NCBI GenBank assembly: GCA_050180485.1
Contig: JBFXED010000009.1
Span: 49,922-113,921 of the forward strand
Direction: 5' to 3'
Length of the DNA stretch: 64,000 bases
Source of the DNA: CADEGL01 sp050180485
GTDB taxonomy: Bacteria; Pseudomonadota; Alphaproteobacteria; CADEGL01
Both the position numbers and the translations under genes were made by a program. This document shows, one piece after another, positions 1 to 8,516 of this stretch (the first letter of the stretch is position 1; the number at the start of each line of letters is the position of its first letter). A model generated the notes under the pieces. That model saw only the letters and a list, made by a program, of their open reading frames with translations. It ran no database searches and was not told the DNA's origin.

Positions 1-1275
1 GCTTCGCAGACCAACACCAACATGTCGCATGCGGCGATCACGCCGACCATGGCCTATCCTGTCGGCGTCTATCTCCACTACGCCAGCGCGGTGAAGGCGG
101 CGGTGGACATTCCGGTTTTCCACGCCTCGCGCATTCCCGACCTGGCCACGGCCGCGCGCGCGGTGGAGGAGGGGCATGTCGATATGGTCGGCATGACGCG
201 CGCCCATATCGCCGATCCGCATATCGTCAACAAGATGATGGCGGGACGCGAGGACGATATCCGCCAATGCGTGGGCGCAGGCTATTGCCTGGACCGGCTC
301 TATACCGGCGGCGGCGCCTTGTGCATCCAGAACCCGTCGACCAGCCGCGAAAAGACCATGCCCCATGTCGTGCCCAAGGCCGACAAGAAGCGCACGGTCG
401 TGATCGCGGGCGCGGGTCCCGGCGGCATGGAGGCCGCGCGCGTGTCGGCCGAGCGCGGCCATCGCGTTGTGCTGTTCGAGGCGTCGGACAAGACGGGCGG
501 GCAGATCAACCTGGCGTCGCGCGTCGGCTGGCGCGAACCCATGTCGGGCATCGCGCGCTGGCTCGACGGGCAGGTCCGCAAGCTGGACATCGATCTGCGC
601 CTGAACACGCCGGCCACGGTCGAATCGATCCTGGCGGAGAAGCCCGACGAGGTGATCATCGCGACGGGCGGGGTCCCCAACCGTGGCCGTTTCGCGTCGT
701 CGGATTTGGTTCGCACGGGTTGGGACGTTCTAGAAGGACGTTTGGTGCCCGCCGAAGGGCAAAGCGTCCTGGTCTATGACGATTCGGGCGATCACCAAGG
801 CCTGTCCTATGCGGAATACCTGGCTGGCCGGGGTGTGCTGGTGGAGGTGGCGACGCCCGACAAGCACGTCGGTTACCACCTGGGGCCGACCAACCGTCCG
901 ATCCATGTCCGCAACCTGCACAAGGCAGGGGCGATCATGACGCCGGATGTGCGCATGGGCGGTATTAACCGCGAGGGCAACCGCGTCGTCGTGGTGCTGA
1001 AGAACGACTATACGGGCGCGGAGGAGGAGCGGGTGGTCGACCATGTCGTGGTCGAGCACGGTACCCTGCCGCGCGACGACCTCTACTTCGCCCTGCGACC
1101 CAAATCGTCCAATCTGGGCGAGGTGGACCCGGCGGCGCTGGTGGCCAACCGGCCCCAAGCGGTGAGGACCAATCCGGACGGCGCGTTTCGCCTGTTCCGG
1201 GTCGGCGATGCGGTCGTCACGCGCAACATCCACGCGGCGATCTTCGATTCGCTGCGTCTCTGCAAAGATTTCTGA
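1..1275 (+). CDS. NADH:flavin oxidoreductase / TMADH-like N-demethylase (5' truncated by window)
   Basis: This is the C-terminal 424 codons of a protein whose reading frame is open from the first base of the window. What remains is the end of the FMN TIM barrel (VDMVGMTRAHIADP), the iron-sulfur segment CVGAGYCLDRLYTGGGALC, and the dinucleotide-binding domain (VVIAGAGPGGMEAARV). It is a close tandem paralogue of the next gene; even their last 50 bases are nearly the same. Trimethylamine dehydrogenase uses four Cys in CxxCxxC-x12-C. Here the second Cys is Ala. The family (TMADH, DgcA, 2,4-dienoyl-CoA reductase) oxidises N-methyl groups or enoyl-CoAs. An N-demethylase role is inferred from the resemblance to DgcA-type proteins as I remember them and from the transporter genes downstream. 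The substrate is unknown. Confidence 0.85.
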   Translation, partial: ASQTNTNMSHAAITPTMAYPVGVYLHYASAVKAAVDIPVFHASRIPDLATAARAVEEGHVDMVGMTRAHIADPHIVNKMMAGREDDIRQCVGAGYCLDRLYTGGGALCIQNPSTSREKTMPHVVPKADKKRTVVIAGAGPGGMEAARVSAERGHRVVLFEASDKTGGQINLASRVGWREPMSGIARWLDGQVRKLDIDLRLNTPATVESILAEKPDEVIIATGGVPNRGRFASSDLVRTGWDVLEGRLVPAEGQSVLVYDDSGDHQGLSYAEYLAGRGVLVEVATPDKHVGYHLGPTNRPIHVRNLHKAGAIMTPDVRMGGINREGNRVVVVLKNDYTGAEEERVVDHVVVEHGTLPRDDLYFALRPKSSNLGEVDPAALVANRPQAVRTNPDGAFRLFRVGDAVVTRNIHAAIFDSLRLCKDF

Positions 1276-1285
1276 GGGACCGACC

Positions 1286-3325
1286 ATGGGACAATACGAC
1301 GCGCTTTTCCAGCCGCTGCGGATCAAGAACGTCACGATCCGCAACCGGATCATGAGCACCTCGCATGCGCCCGCCTATGGCGAGGACGGCATGCCGGGCG
1401 AACGCTATCAGGCCTATCACGAAGAAAAGGCCAAGGGCGGGCTGGGCCTCGACATGTTCGGCGGCTCGTCGACCATCGCCATCGAATGTCCACCCACCTT
1501 CGGCCAGCTTTCCGTCGCCGATGACCGGGTGATCCCGTATCTGCAGAAGATGTCGGAGCGCATCCACAAGCACGGCGCCAAGACCTTCTGCCAGATTTCG
1601 CATTCCGGCCGCCGCACGCGCTGGGACCGCGGCAACTGGCTGGCGCCCGTGGCGCCTTCGGCCATCCGCGAGCCCGAACACCGGCCGTTCCCGAAAGAGA
1701 TGGAAGACTGGGACTTCGACCGTATCCGTGGCGACTACGTCCGGGCCGCGCGCCGCGTGAAGGCGGGCGGGTTGGATGGCCTCGAGCTTCTCTATGCAGG
1801 CGGCCATCTGATGCTGCAATTCTGGTCGCCGTCTGCCAACACCCGCACCGACCAATACGGCGGCAGCCTGGACAACCGCATGCGCTTCGGCTTCGAAGTG
1901 CTGGAAGAGATCCGCAAGGAGGTGGGCGAAGATTACGTGCTGGGCGTGCGCATCACCTCGGACGAGCTGATCGCCGATGGTTTGGCGCCCGCCGAATGCC
2001 TGGAGATTGCCCGGAAACTCGCCGCATCGGGCTATATCGACTACCTGAACATCATGACCAGCCAGCCGCGCGACTGGCGCTCCAGCTCCATGAGTACGCT
2101 CTCCATGGCGTTTCCCGGCGCGCCCTATCTGCATTTGGCCAGCGCGATCAAAGAAGCCGTGAACATCCCGATCTTCCACGCCGGCAAGATCGCCGACGCG
2201 GCGACGGCCGCACGTGCCGTGGCCGACGGGCATCTGGACATGGTCGCCATGACGCGCGCCCATATGGCCGATCCCTACTTCGTGAAGAAGCTGCAGGAAG
2301 GGCGCGAGGACGACATCCGGCTGTGTGTCGGCGCCAATTACTGCATCGATCGCATCTACACCGGCGCGGAAGCGCTATGCATTCAGAACCCGGCGATGGG
2401 GCGCGAGCAGACCATGCCGCAGGTCGTCCAGCCGGGAGATACGAAGAAGACCGTGGTGGTGGCGGGCGGGGGTGTCGCGGGCCTCGAAGCCGCGCGCGTC
2501 TCGGCCGAGCGCGGGCACCGCGTCGTGCTGTTCGAGGCGGCGGCGGAGACGGGCGGGCAGATCAACACGGCGGTCAAGGCGACCTGGCGATCGGGCCTGG
2601 CGGGTATCCCGCGCTGGCTTGAATCCCAGGTGCGCAAGCGTGGCGTCGATCTGCGCTTCAACACGCCGGCCACCGCCGAGAATGTGATGGCGGAGAACCC
2701 GGACCTGGTGATCGTGGCCACTGGCGGCCTGCCCAACAAGGGCGCCATCGAGGGCGTCGAGCTGGCCGTCTCCACCTGGGATATCCTGAACGGCAAGGTT
2801 GAGCCGGGCGAGAATGTCCTGATTTTCGACGATCAGGGCGGCCATGCGGGTCCTTCGACGGCTGAATTCCTGGCCACGCGCGGCGCCAAGGTTGAGGTCG
2901 CGACACCGGAACGCTATCTGGGCATCGAGGTCGGCGGCACCAATTTTCCGATCCACTTCCGCGAACTCTATAAGATGGGCGTGGTGATGACGCCGGATGT
3001 GCGCCTGACCCGCGCCTATCGCGAGGGCAATCAGCTCGTGGCCGTGCTGCGCAACGAATACACGCTGGAGGAGGAGGAGCGGGTGATCGACCAGGTCGTG
3101 GCCGAGCACGGCACCTTGCCGAAGGCGGACTTGTATTTCGCGCTCAAGCCATATTCGACCAACCGGGGCGAGACCGACCTGCGCGACCTCGCGGAGAACA
3201 AGCCGCAGACGCTGAACAAGAACCCGGAGGGCAAGTTCCAACTCTTCCGCGTCGGCGACGCGGTGGCCTCGCGCAACATCCATGCGGCGATCTATGATTC
3301 GCTGAGGCTATGCAAGGATTTCTGA
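1286..3325 (+). CDS. NADH:flavin oxidoreductase / TMADH-like N-demethylase
   Basis: The 679-residue protein is full length for the TMADH/DgcA group. An FMN-binding TIM barrel covers roughly residues 5-340 (start MGQYDALFQPLRIKNVTIRN; HSGRR near 106; TRTDQYGGSLDNR near 187). An Fe-S segment follows with C347, C353 and C365, but Ala350 replaces the second cluster Cys. A FAD/NAD(P)-type Rossmann domain begins near 389 (VVVAGGGVAGLEAA). TMADH's covalent-FMN Cys is absent from the equivalent loop (STSHAPAYG), so the flavin should be non-covalent. The ATG at 1286 has a GAGGG ribosome site and starts 10 bases after the paralogue upstream; an in-frame extension back to 1208 overlaps that gene and is not protein-like. 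Likely cotranscribed with the permeases downstream. Substrate inferred as an N-methylated amine or betaine. Confidence 0.85.
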   Translation: MGQYDALFQPLRIKNVTIRNRIMSTSHAPAYGEDGMPGERYQAYHEEKAKGGLGLDMFGGSSTIAIECPPTFGQLSVADDRVIPYLQKMSERIHKHGAKTFCQISHSGRRTRWDRGNWLAPVAPSAIREPEHRPFPKEMEDWDFDRIRGDYVRAARRVKAGGLDGLELLYAGGHLMLQFWSPSANTRTDQYGGSLDNRMRFGFEVLEEIRKEVGEDYVLGVRITSDELIADGLAPAECLEIARKLAASGYIDYLNIMTSQPRDWRSSSMSTLSMAFPGAPYLHLASAIKEAVNIPIFHAGKIADAATAARAVADGHLDMVAMTRAHMADPYFVKKLQEGREDDIRLCVGANYCIDRIYTGAEALCIQNPAMGREQTMPQVVQPGDTKKTVVVAGGGVAGLEAARVSAERGHRVVLFEAAAETGGQINTAVKATWRSGLAGIPRWLESQVRKRGVDLRFNTPATAENVMAENPDLVIVATGGLPNKGAIEGVELAVSTWDILNGKVEPGENVLIFDDQGGHAGPSTAEFLATRGAKVEVATPERYLGIEVGGTNFPIHFRELYKMGVVMTPDVRLTRAYREGNQLVAVLRNEYTLEEEERVIDQVVAEHGTLPKADLYFALKPYSTNRGETDLRDLAENKPQTLNKNPEGKFQLFRVGDAVASRNIHAAIYDSLRLCKDF

Positions 3326-3329
3326 CGCC

Positions 3330-4166
3330 ATGATGGGGGCTGGCCAAGGACGCGTGGCGGCGCTCTTTCTTCTACCCGCCATGGCGCTGATGACCGGGAT
3401 ATTTTTGGTGCCGCTTGGAGGCGTCGCGCATCAAAGCGTGACCAATCCGGCGTGGACGCTGGAAGGTTATGTCCAACTCACGACAAGCAAGCTGTTCCTG
3501 CGCGTCCTCTGGACGACGTTCGAGATCAGCATTTCGTCGTCGTTGGCGACGCTGATCCTTGCCTATCCGATCGCCTATCACCTGGCTAAACAATCGCCGC
3601 GCCGTCGGGCTCTCCTGATGACCCTGGTCATGGTGCCGTTCTGGACCAGCATCCTGGTCAAGAGCTACGCCTTCACCGTGATCTTAGGCCAACACGGTGC
3701 GGTCAATTCGGTCCTGGCCTGGGCTGGCCTGCCGACCGTGAAGCTCTTGTTCAACCGCATCGGCGTGATCATCGGCATGGGGCACTACCTCATTCCATTC
3801 ATGGTCTTCCCGATCCTGAACAGTCTTTTGGCCCAACCACCGGATTTGGCCAAGGCCGCGCGGGTGATGGGGGCGGGGAAGGCGCGCATTTTCTGGCGCA
3901 TTACCCTGCCGCTCAGCATGCCGGGCGTGATGGCCGGTTTCCTGCTGACCATGATCCTGTCGCTGGGATTCTTCGTGACGCCTGCGCTGCTCGGCGGGCG
4001 CAAGGACATGATGATGGCCAACCTGGTCGACATGTACACGCGCGAGACGCTGGACTGGACGATGGCGTCGGCCATCGCGATGATTCTCTTGGTGCTGTCC
4101 GGTGTTCTGATCGCGGCCTTGTCGCGTACCGGGGGCGGCAAGGGCATCTTGGGTGGGGCGCACTGA
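3330..4166 (+). CDS. ABC transporter permease, PotB-like (polyamine/amine type)
   Basis: The 278-residue inner-membrane protein has about six hydrophobic segments. The binding-protein-dependent permease signature is at AARVMGAGKARIFWRITLP (the EAA loop that contacts the ATPase). Order and size match PotB-type permeases of the spermidine/putrescine family. It starts four bases after the flavoprotein stop and its TGA overlaps the next ATG (TGATG), so the two permeases are translationally coupled. No ATPase or periplasmic binding protein is present downstream; they probably lie upstream of the window. The neighbouring oxidoreductases suggest a small amine or methylated amino acid as cargo, which is inference. 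Confidence 0.9.
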   Translation: MMGAGQGRVAALFLLPAMALMTGIFLVPLGGVAHQSVTNPAWTLEGYVQLTTSKLFLRVLWTTFEISISSSLATLILAYPIAYHLAKQSPRRRALLMTLVMVPFWTSILVKSYAFTVILGQHGAVNSVLAWAGLPTVKLLFNRIGVIIGMGHYLIPFMVFPILNSLLAQPPDLAKAARVMGAGKARIFWRITLPLSMPGVMAGFLLTMILSLGFFVTPALLGGRKDMMMANLVDMYTRETLDWTMASAIAMILLVLSGVLIAALSRTGGGKGILGGAH

Positions 4167-4981
4167 TGCGCGGCCGCGAACCCATGGCGGGCGAAGGCCG
4201 CTCGCTCTTGTCCATGGCGGCATCCGGCGCGGCGTGGTTCTCCTATCTGTTCCTGCTGATGCCCAGCCTGATCGTCATTCCGATCTCGTTCGGCGAACGC
4301 ACCGCGTTTGAATTTCCCCCGCCGCGCTTCTCGCTCGATCTCTATCACCAGTATTTCTTCGAGGACCAATGGATGGCCGCGACGGCGCTTAGTCTCCGCG
4401 TCGCATTGGGCGCTACCGCCATCTCGGTGATTGCCGGCGTCTTCGCCGCCTATGCCCTGGTGCGGTGCGAGTTTCCGGGCAAGAAACTGGTGGGCGTGAT
4501 CCTGCTCAGCCCCATCCTGGTGCCCATCATCGCCGTGGCGTTGGGGCTCTATCTCTACTTCAACGCGCTCAACATCCGCGGTTCTGATCTGTCCCTGATC
4601 CTGGCGCACAGCGTCATCACGACGCCGTTCGTGATCGTGACCGCCACGGCGGGCTTGCGGCATATCGACGCCAACCTGGAGAAAGCGGCGACCGTGATGG
4701 GGGCAGGGCGCTGGCGCACCCTCACGCGCGTAACCTTGCCCTTGCTCAAGCCCGCGATCGTGGCCGGCGCGCTGTTCGCGTTCTTGCTGTCTTTCGATGA
4801 GGTCGTCATCGCTTGGTTCGTGGCCCAAACCGCATCGCCGACATTGCCGGTGGCCATGTATTCGAGCATCCAGTGGAGCGGCGTGTCGCCCGTCCTGGCG
4901 GCTATCTCGACCCTGCTGACCGTGCTTTCGGTGGCCATCTGCCTGGTCGTCGCGGCCGTGACCGGGCGCGAGAAGCGCTAG
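4166..4981 (+). CDS. ABC transporter permease, PotC-like
   Basis: The 271-residue second permease of the pair has multiple transmembrane helices and the EAA loop KAATVMGAGRWRTLTRVTLP, followed by the SFDEVVIAWF segment typical of PotC-type subunits. Its ATG overlaps the stop of the preceding permease, as expected for a heterodimeric channel made in equal amounts. It is the last gene of this operon; a 106-base gap separates it from the next ORF. Substrate specificity cannot be read from permeases. Confidence 0.9.
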   Translation: MRGREPMAGEGRSLLSMAASGAAWFSYLFLLMPSLIVIPISFGERTAFEFPPPRFSLDLYHQYFFEDQWMAATALSLRVALGATAISVIAGVFAAYALVRCEFPGKKLVGVILLSPILVPIIAVALGLYLYFNALNIRGSDLSLILAHSVITTPFVIVTATAGLRHIDANLEKAATVMGAGRWRTLTRVTLPLLKPAIVAGALFAFLLSFDEVVIAWFVAQTASPTLPVAMYSSIQWSGVSPVLAAISTLLTVLSVAICLVVAAVTGREKR

Positions 4982-5087
4982 GGATGCGGTAGCGGGAAAA
5001 GCCCGGTTTTGTGCGCCAGCCCGCTTTGGGCTAGTATCCGGCGGAATTCCAGGGGGCCATCCCGCTCCACGCGACAAGGATGAGACA

Positions 5088-5459
5088 ATGAAAAAGATCG
5101 TATCGGGCTTCATTGCCCTGGCCGTTCTGGCCGGCGGCGCTTCGCTGGCCCAGGCGCAAATCAATCCGTTCGGCCGGTGGGCCCAGCCCGGTCTGACGAA
5201 GGAAGAAGCTTCGATCGTTCAGAAGACCGCGCAGAGCGTCTATAGGAACCCGGATGTGAAGCCCGGTGACCGCGCCGAGTGGTCTTATAAGAAGACCGGC
5301 AACAGCGGGTGGGTCGAGGCCACCAAGCTGTTCGATTACAAGGATGCGAAGTGCATCGAGACGCTTTACGGCTTCAAGATCAAGGAAGCTGAAATGGCAC
5401 AGAACACATTGACCATCAACCATTGCAAGATGCCGGACGGAAGCTGGAAGATCCTGTGA
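5088..5459 (+). CDS. Small exported protein of unknown function
   Basis: The 123-residue protein begins with a clear Sec signal peptide (charged MKK, hydrophobic core, likely cleavage after ASLAQA near residue 23). The mature part is about 100 residues, polar and Lys-rich, with two Cys (in KCIETLYGF and INHCKMPDG) that could form a disulfide in the periplasm. I do not recognise the family. It stands alone on the plus strand between the transporter operon and a minus-strand envelope-protein cluster, and is followed by a strong terminator. An AAGGAT sequence lies upstream of the ATG. Confidence 0.7.
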   Translation: MKKIVSGFIALAVLAGGASLAQAQINPFGRWAQPGLTKEEASIVQKTAQSVYRNPDVKPGDRAEWSYKKTGNSGWVEATKLFDYKDAKCIETLYGFKIKEAEMAQNTLTINHCKMPDGSWKIL

Positions 5460-5488
5460 TCTGACGCTTCGGCGCATCCGAAATCGAA

Positions 5489-5521
5489 ACGGCCCGGGAG
5501 GCGATCCTGGGCCGTTTTTTT
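5489..5521 (+). terminator. Rho-independent terminator after the small exported protein gene
   Basis: An 11-bp stem (ACGGCCCGGGA pairing with TCCTGGGCCGT, one G-T pair) has a five-base loop and is followed by seven T. It lies 30 bases after the stop of the plus-strand gene and before the convergent gene ending at 5544. Confidence 0.85.
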
Positions 5522-5543
5522 GCGACGTGAAAGGGAAGGGAGG

Positions 5544-6023
5544 TCAGCCGACGCTGTAGCCCTTGCCTTTGAGACAGGTGCCGTAAGCCTCGTTGTAGCT
5601 GTTAATTTGATTGTTGTAGTTCTGATTGATCTGCGCCTGTTCCTGTTGCTGTTCGCGGATGGAGCGGTTGCGCCGCATCATGCCGACGCCCGCACCCACG
5701 CCCGCGCCGATCGCGGCGCCTTTACCGGCATCGCCGCCGATGGCTCCACCCACGGCACCCAAAGCCGCGCCGCCCGCGGCGCCGCGCACGGCTCCGCCGC
5801 GTTGCTGGGTCTGCGCCGTCTGAACGCGCTGGGGATTGGTTGGATCGAACCCGGTCTGCTGCGTGGCCCATTGGCTGCAGTCGAACTTGTCGCGCTGCAT
5901 CTGGTCTTCGCTCTGCCCCTTGGCCGGATAGACATAGATCGCGTTGGCCGGCGCGGCCTCCATGCCCGTCACGGCCACGGCGACGGCGGCCGCCAACAGG
6001 AGGATTTTGGCGCGACGAGTCAT
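5544..6023 (-). CDS. Glycine-zipper envelope protein
   Basis: The 159-residue protein has an N-terminal signal peptide (MTRRAKILLLAAAVAVAVTG, cleavage likely after APANA). A polar region containing one Cys follows, then a Gly/Ala-rich glycine-zipper stretch (GAAGGAALGAVGGAIGGDAG and GAAIGAGVGAGVGMM, about residues 85-120), then a Gln/Asn-rich tail ending CLKGKGYSVG. Glycine zippers of this kind occur in outer-membrane-associated proteins. The start at 6023 is the only ATG placed right for the signal peptide; the in-frame extension upstream is Arg-rich shadow sequence. First-listed member of a minus-strand envelope cluster (5544-8472). Confidence 0.75.
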   Translation of the reverse strand: MTRRAKILLLAAAVAVAVTGMEAAPANAIYVYPAKGQSEDQMQRDKFDCSQWATQQTGFDPTNPQRVQTAQTQQRGGAVRGAAGGAALGAVGGAIGGDAGKGAAIGAGVGAGVGMMRRNRSIREQQQEQAQINQNYNNQINSYNEAYGTCLKGKGYSVG

Positions 6024-6037
6024 GGCGGCCGTTCCGC

Positions 6038-6574
6038 TCACGGCAGCTTGTATTTGAGCTCCGGCCATACGGCCAGTCCAATGACGGTTTGAGTCACGAC
6101 GCCGGGACCGCCGGGCATGGTTTCCTGCATCGTGCCGCGCAAGCCGAACTGGCCACCGCCCGTGATGCCCTTGAACTTGCCCGTGCCGCCGTTGAGCGTG
6201 AACTGACCGGCACAACCCTTCAGGTATTCGCCCTTGCAGTTCCACTTGGCGAAGACCTGATCGCCGTCCTGTCCCAACAGAAGGCAGCCGCCCGTGCCAG
6301 CCTGCGTACCGTCGGGCTGGATCGTCATGCTGACCGGGCAGATCATCTTGGCCATATTCAAATCGCCCTTATTATCCTCGATGAACATGGCGCCCTCGAA
6401 GACGCCGTTCATCAAGGCTTCCTTGTCGCCGACACGAACCGCCGTGCCTTCGCCCTGCCAGACGGCGGTGGCGCGAACGGTCGTTTCCTTGGCCGCATAG
6501 ACGCCGGCCGAGCCGAATGCCACGAAGGCGGCTGCGAGCAGTGCAAGCGCGAAAAGGCGAATGAAGGCGGTCAT
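6038..6574 (-). CDS. Exported beta-rich protein of unknown function, paralogue of the 6648-7190 gene
   Basis: The 178-residue protein has a signal peptide (MTAFIRLFALALLAAAFVAF, cleavage near GVYAA). The mature part carries the same blocks as the gene at 6648-7190: a MICPVSM segment, Cys pairs (CLLL, WNCKGEYLKGCAG), a Gly-rich block GGTGKFKGITGGGQFGLR, and a C-terminal ELKYKLP. This points to a tandem duplication of a disulfide-containing periplasmic beta-sandwich protein. Function is unknown. Start chosen at the signal peptide Met, since the upstream in-frame extension overlaps the neighbouring gene. Confidence 0.65.
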   Translation of the reverse strand: MTAFIRLFALALLAAAFVAFGSAGVYAAKETTVRATAVWQGEGTAVRVGDKEALMNGVFEGAMFIEDNKGDLNMAKMICPVSMTIQPDGTQAGTGGCLLLGQDGDQVFAKWNCKGEYLKGCAGQFTLNGGTGKFKGITGGGQFGLRGTMQETMPGGPGVVTQTVIGLAVWPELKYKLP

Positions 6575-6647
6575 GACGGTTTCCCCGTAAGTCGTGATGC
6601 CCCTTCCCGGGGCCTGGCATGACGGAACGGCGTTGCGTACGGGCCGC

Positions 6648-7190
6648 TCACGGCGACTTGTACTTGAAACCCTTCCAGAAAATGATGCCGGCTGCGGATG
6701 CGTCGACGATGGCCGTGCTTGTCTGACTGATTTCCCGTTGCGCGGTTCGCACGGTGAAATGCCCTCCACCGGTGACGCCCGCGAAGCGGCCCGTGCCGCT
6801 TTCAATGGTCGAATCGCCGCTGCAGCCGACGAGGTGGATTCCCGTGCACTTCATCGCGAGATGAAGAAGGGCACCATCGTTACCCGCGATGGTGCATTTG
6901 CCCGTGGCTTCTTGCGCGGCGGTTTGCATGTTCACCTTGAGGCTGATGGGGCAGATCATCTCACCCGCGTCGACGGGGCCTTTGTCCGTTTCGACATAGA
7001 CCCGGCCGCCGATCGAACCGACGAAGGTCTTTTCGTTCGGCCCGCTCTGCACGCTGAATCCCTTGCCGGTCCAGGCCGAGAAGGCGTTGAACGACTGTTC
7101 CTCGCCTGCCGAGGCGCTGACGGCCAAGCTGCCTGCGAGCAGCGCGCCGAGGAGAAGCGGGCGGAAGTTCCTGATGGGGGACGCGATCAT
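6648..7190 (-). CDS. Exported beta-rich protein of unknown function
   Basis: The 180-residue protein has a signal peptide (about residues 1-28, cleavage near VSASA) and a mature domain with MICPISL, two Cys in KCTGIHLVGC, the block GTGRFAGVTGGGHFTVR, and the end WKGFKYKSP. These blocks match the paralogue 74 bases downstream. A strong GAGGAGG ribosome site precedes the ATG at 7190 and decides the start over the longer frame beginning at 7238. Probably cotranscribed with the gene at 7204-7710, whose stop lies 13 bases upstream. Function unknown. Confidence 0.68.
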   Translation of the reverse strand: MIASPIRNFRPLLLGALLAGSLAVSASAGEEQSFNAFSAWTGKGFSVQSGPNEKTFVGSIGGRVYVETDKGPVDAGEMICPISLKVNMQTAAQEATGKCTIAGNDGALLHLAMKCTGIHLVGCSGDSTIESGTGRFAGVTGGGHFTVRTAQREISQTSTAIVDASAAGIIFWKGFKYKSP

Positions 7191-7203
7191 CGGTGTGCCC
7201 TCC

Positions 7204-7710
7204 TCAATCGAAGTCGATATAGACGGCATCGCCGCCAAGGGAGAGGGCTAGGCCTTCGCGATCACCCTTGATCTCGATCACGACGTCCTTATCGTTCTGA
7301 AGCCACAACTTACCAGCGCTCTGATCGCCTGCGGCGAAGCCATATCGTCCTTGGACATAGGCGCCGGGAAAGTCCTTCAGATTCTTCAGGTTGTAGACGG
7401 TGCCCGAGGCCTTGATGCGCGACACGCCGAAGCCGCCGATACCCAGGCCGCCGATCGTGAAGCTGTATGTCTTTCCGTTGAAAGTCAGCTTTCCACCGCC
7501 CAGATTGCCGCTGCCAATGAAGGCCACCTGGTATTGCTCGACGGTTAACGTCGCCGTCTTGACCAGATCGCTCTTCTTTTTATCGTCCTTCGCGGGCGCC
7601 GCGTCGGATGCCGGCAGGGAAACGAGCACCAGTGCTCCAGCCAAAAGGGCCAAACCACAGAAATGACGACAGCGCCGGAAGGTCGTGGAAATCGTATGCC
7701 AGATGCTCAT
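7204..7710 (-). CDS. Exported protein of unknown function (Gly-rich beta domain)
   Basis: The 168-residue protein has an N-terminal hydrophobic signal (about residues 10-35, ending LPASDAAPA), a short Lys/Asp-rich linker (KDDKKKSD), then a single domain with alternating Gly-rich strands (GSGNLGGGKLTF, IGGLGIGGFGVSRIKASG). It ends VYIDFD. This looks like a small periplasmic beta-barrel or lipocalin-like fold, but I cannot name the family. ATG at 7710 is preferred; an in-frame start at 7737 would add nine residues before the signal. Confidence 0.6.
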   Translation of the reverse strand: MSIWHTISTTFRRCRHFCGLALLAGALVLVSLPASDAAPAKDDKKKSDLVKTATLTVEQYQVAFIGSGNLGGGKLTFNGKTYSFTIGGLGIGGFGVSRIKASGTVYNLKNLKDFPGAYVQGRYGFAAGDQSAGKLWLQNDKDVVIEIKGDREGLALSLGGDAVYIDFD

Positions 7711-7809
7711 GTCATTGCCCCCGCAAGCTGGCGACATCGGATCAATTAAGGATACGTCACATCGCGCGCCCGGTCCATTTCGCCGAGCCTTGCATGCAAA
7801 AAGACTTTG

Positions 7810-8472
7810 TTACCGGCCAGTGACGCGGTCGAGCGCGGCCCGGAAGTCGGCCGCCCCCCGGTTGATGGCCGCCGCGGCGGCATCCTGGGTGCTCAACGCA
7901 GCGTCGATATCAAAGGATTGCGGGCTGCGCTTGGCCACGAACCCGCCCAAGACCTCGCCGGTCGCCGATGCCGTGATCTCGCCGGCAAGCGTGGCCGACC
8001 CAACAAAAGCCGAGGGTTTACCTGCCGCACCGCGCGCGACCGAGGCGAAAAGGCCGACGGGGTTGAGTTTGGACGCGGCGTCCATGCCGGGACGGCTGCG
8101 CGTGATGCCCGCGAGGGTTAACTGGAGTGTGATCGAGTTGGCCGTTGGCTGATCGAGAACGACGTACTTGGTTGCCAGTTCGCGGCGGAAGTCGGTCGTG
8201 GCGAGCTGCGCCAGATCCTGCACGTCCTGCTGCGTGACACCGTCGAAGACCGCATCGGGGCCATTATAGATGATGGTCGGCGCCACATAGATGCCGTGGT
8301 ATTTACCGACCTCGATGTTGGGCGTGCGATAGACATAGGTGCCGTCGCCGACTTGTTGCAGCTGTGCGCCATCGGGCACGACCTGCTGCGCCACCGTCTG
8401 ATTCGGCTGTCCGCGATTGCAGGCGGTCAAAAGCGTGAGGCTCGCGGCTGCCACCAAGACGATCGTGCGCAT
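7810..8472 (-). CDS. DUF3313-like lipoprotein
   Basis: The 220-residue lipoprotein has a type II signal peptide and lipobox LLTAC with Cys18 as the likely lipidation site. The mature domain (YHGIYVAPTIIYNGPDAVFDG, then a conserved-looking FRRELATKYVV helix and GEITASATGEVLGGF) resembles DUF3313-type lipoproteins by length and pattern. It likely sits in the outer membrane facing the periplasm. Upstream member of the minus-strand envelope cluster; the gap to the next gene is about 100 bases. The family call is from memory of the pattern and not from a search. Confidence 0.65.
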   Translation of the reverse strand: MRTIVLVAAASLTLLTACNRGQPNQTVAQQVVPDGAQLQQVGDGTYVYRTPNIEVGKYHGIYVAPTIIYNGPDAVFDGVTQQDVQDLAQLATTDFRRELATKYVVLDQPTANSITLQLTLAGITRSRPGMDAASKLNPVGLFASVARGAAGKPSAFVGSATLAGEITASATGEVLGGFVAKRSPQSFDIDAALSTQDAAAAAINRGAADFRAALDRVTGR

Positions 8473-8516
8473 AAGCTACCCTCCCAGAAAGCGCAGAAAT
8501 CCGCGGAAATTTTACG

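Noticed and set aside
3785..5164. About 460-codon open frame on the minus strand opposite the two permease genes.
   Set aside because: Low-complexity Gln/Arg/His-rich product with no recognisable domain; antisense of clear permease sequence.
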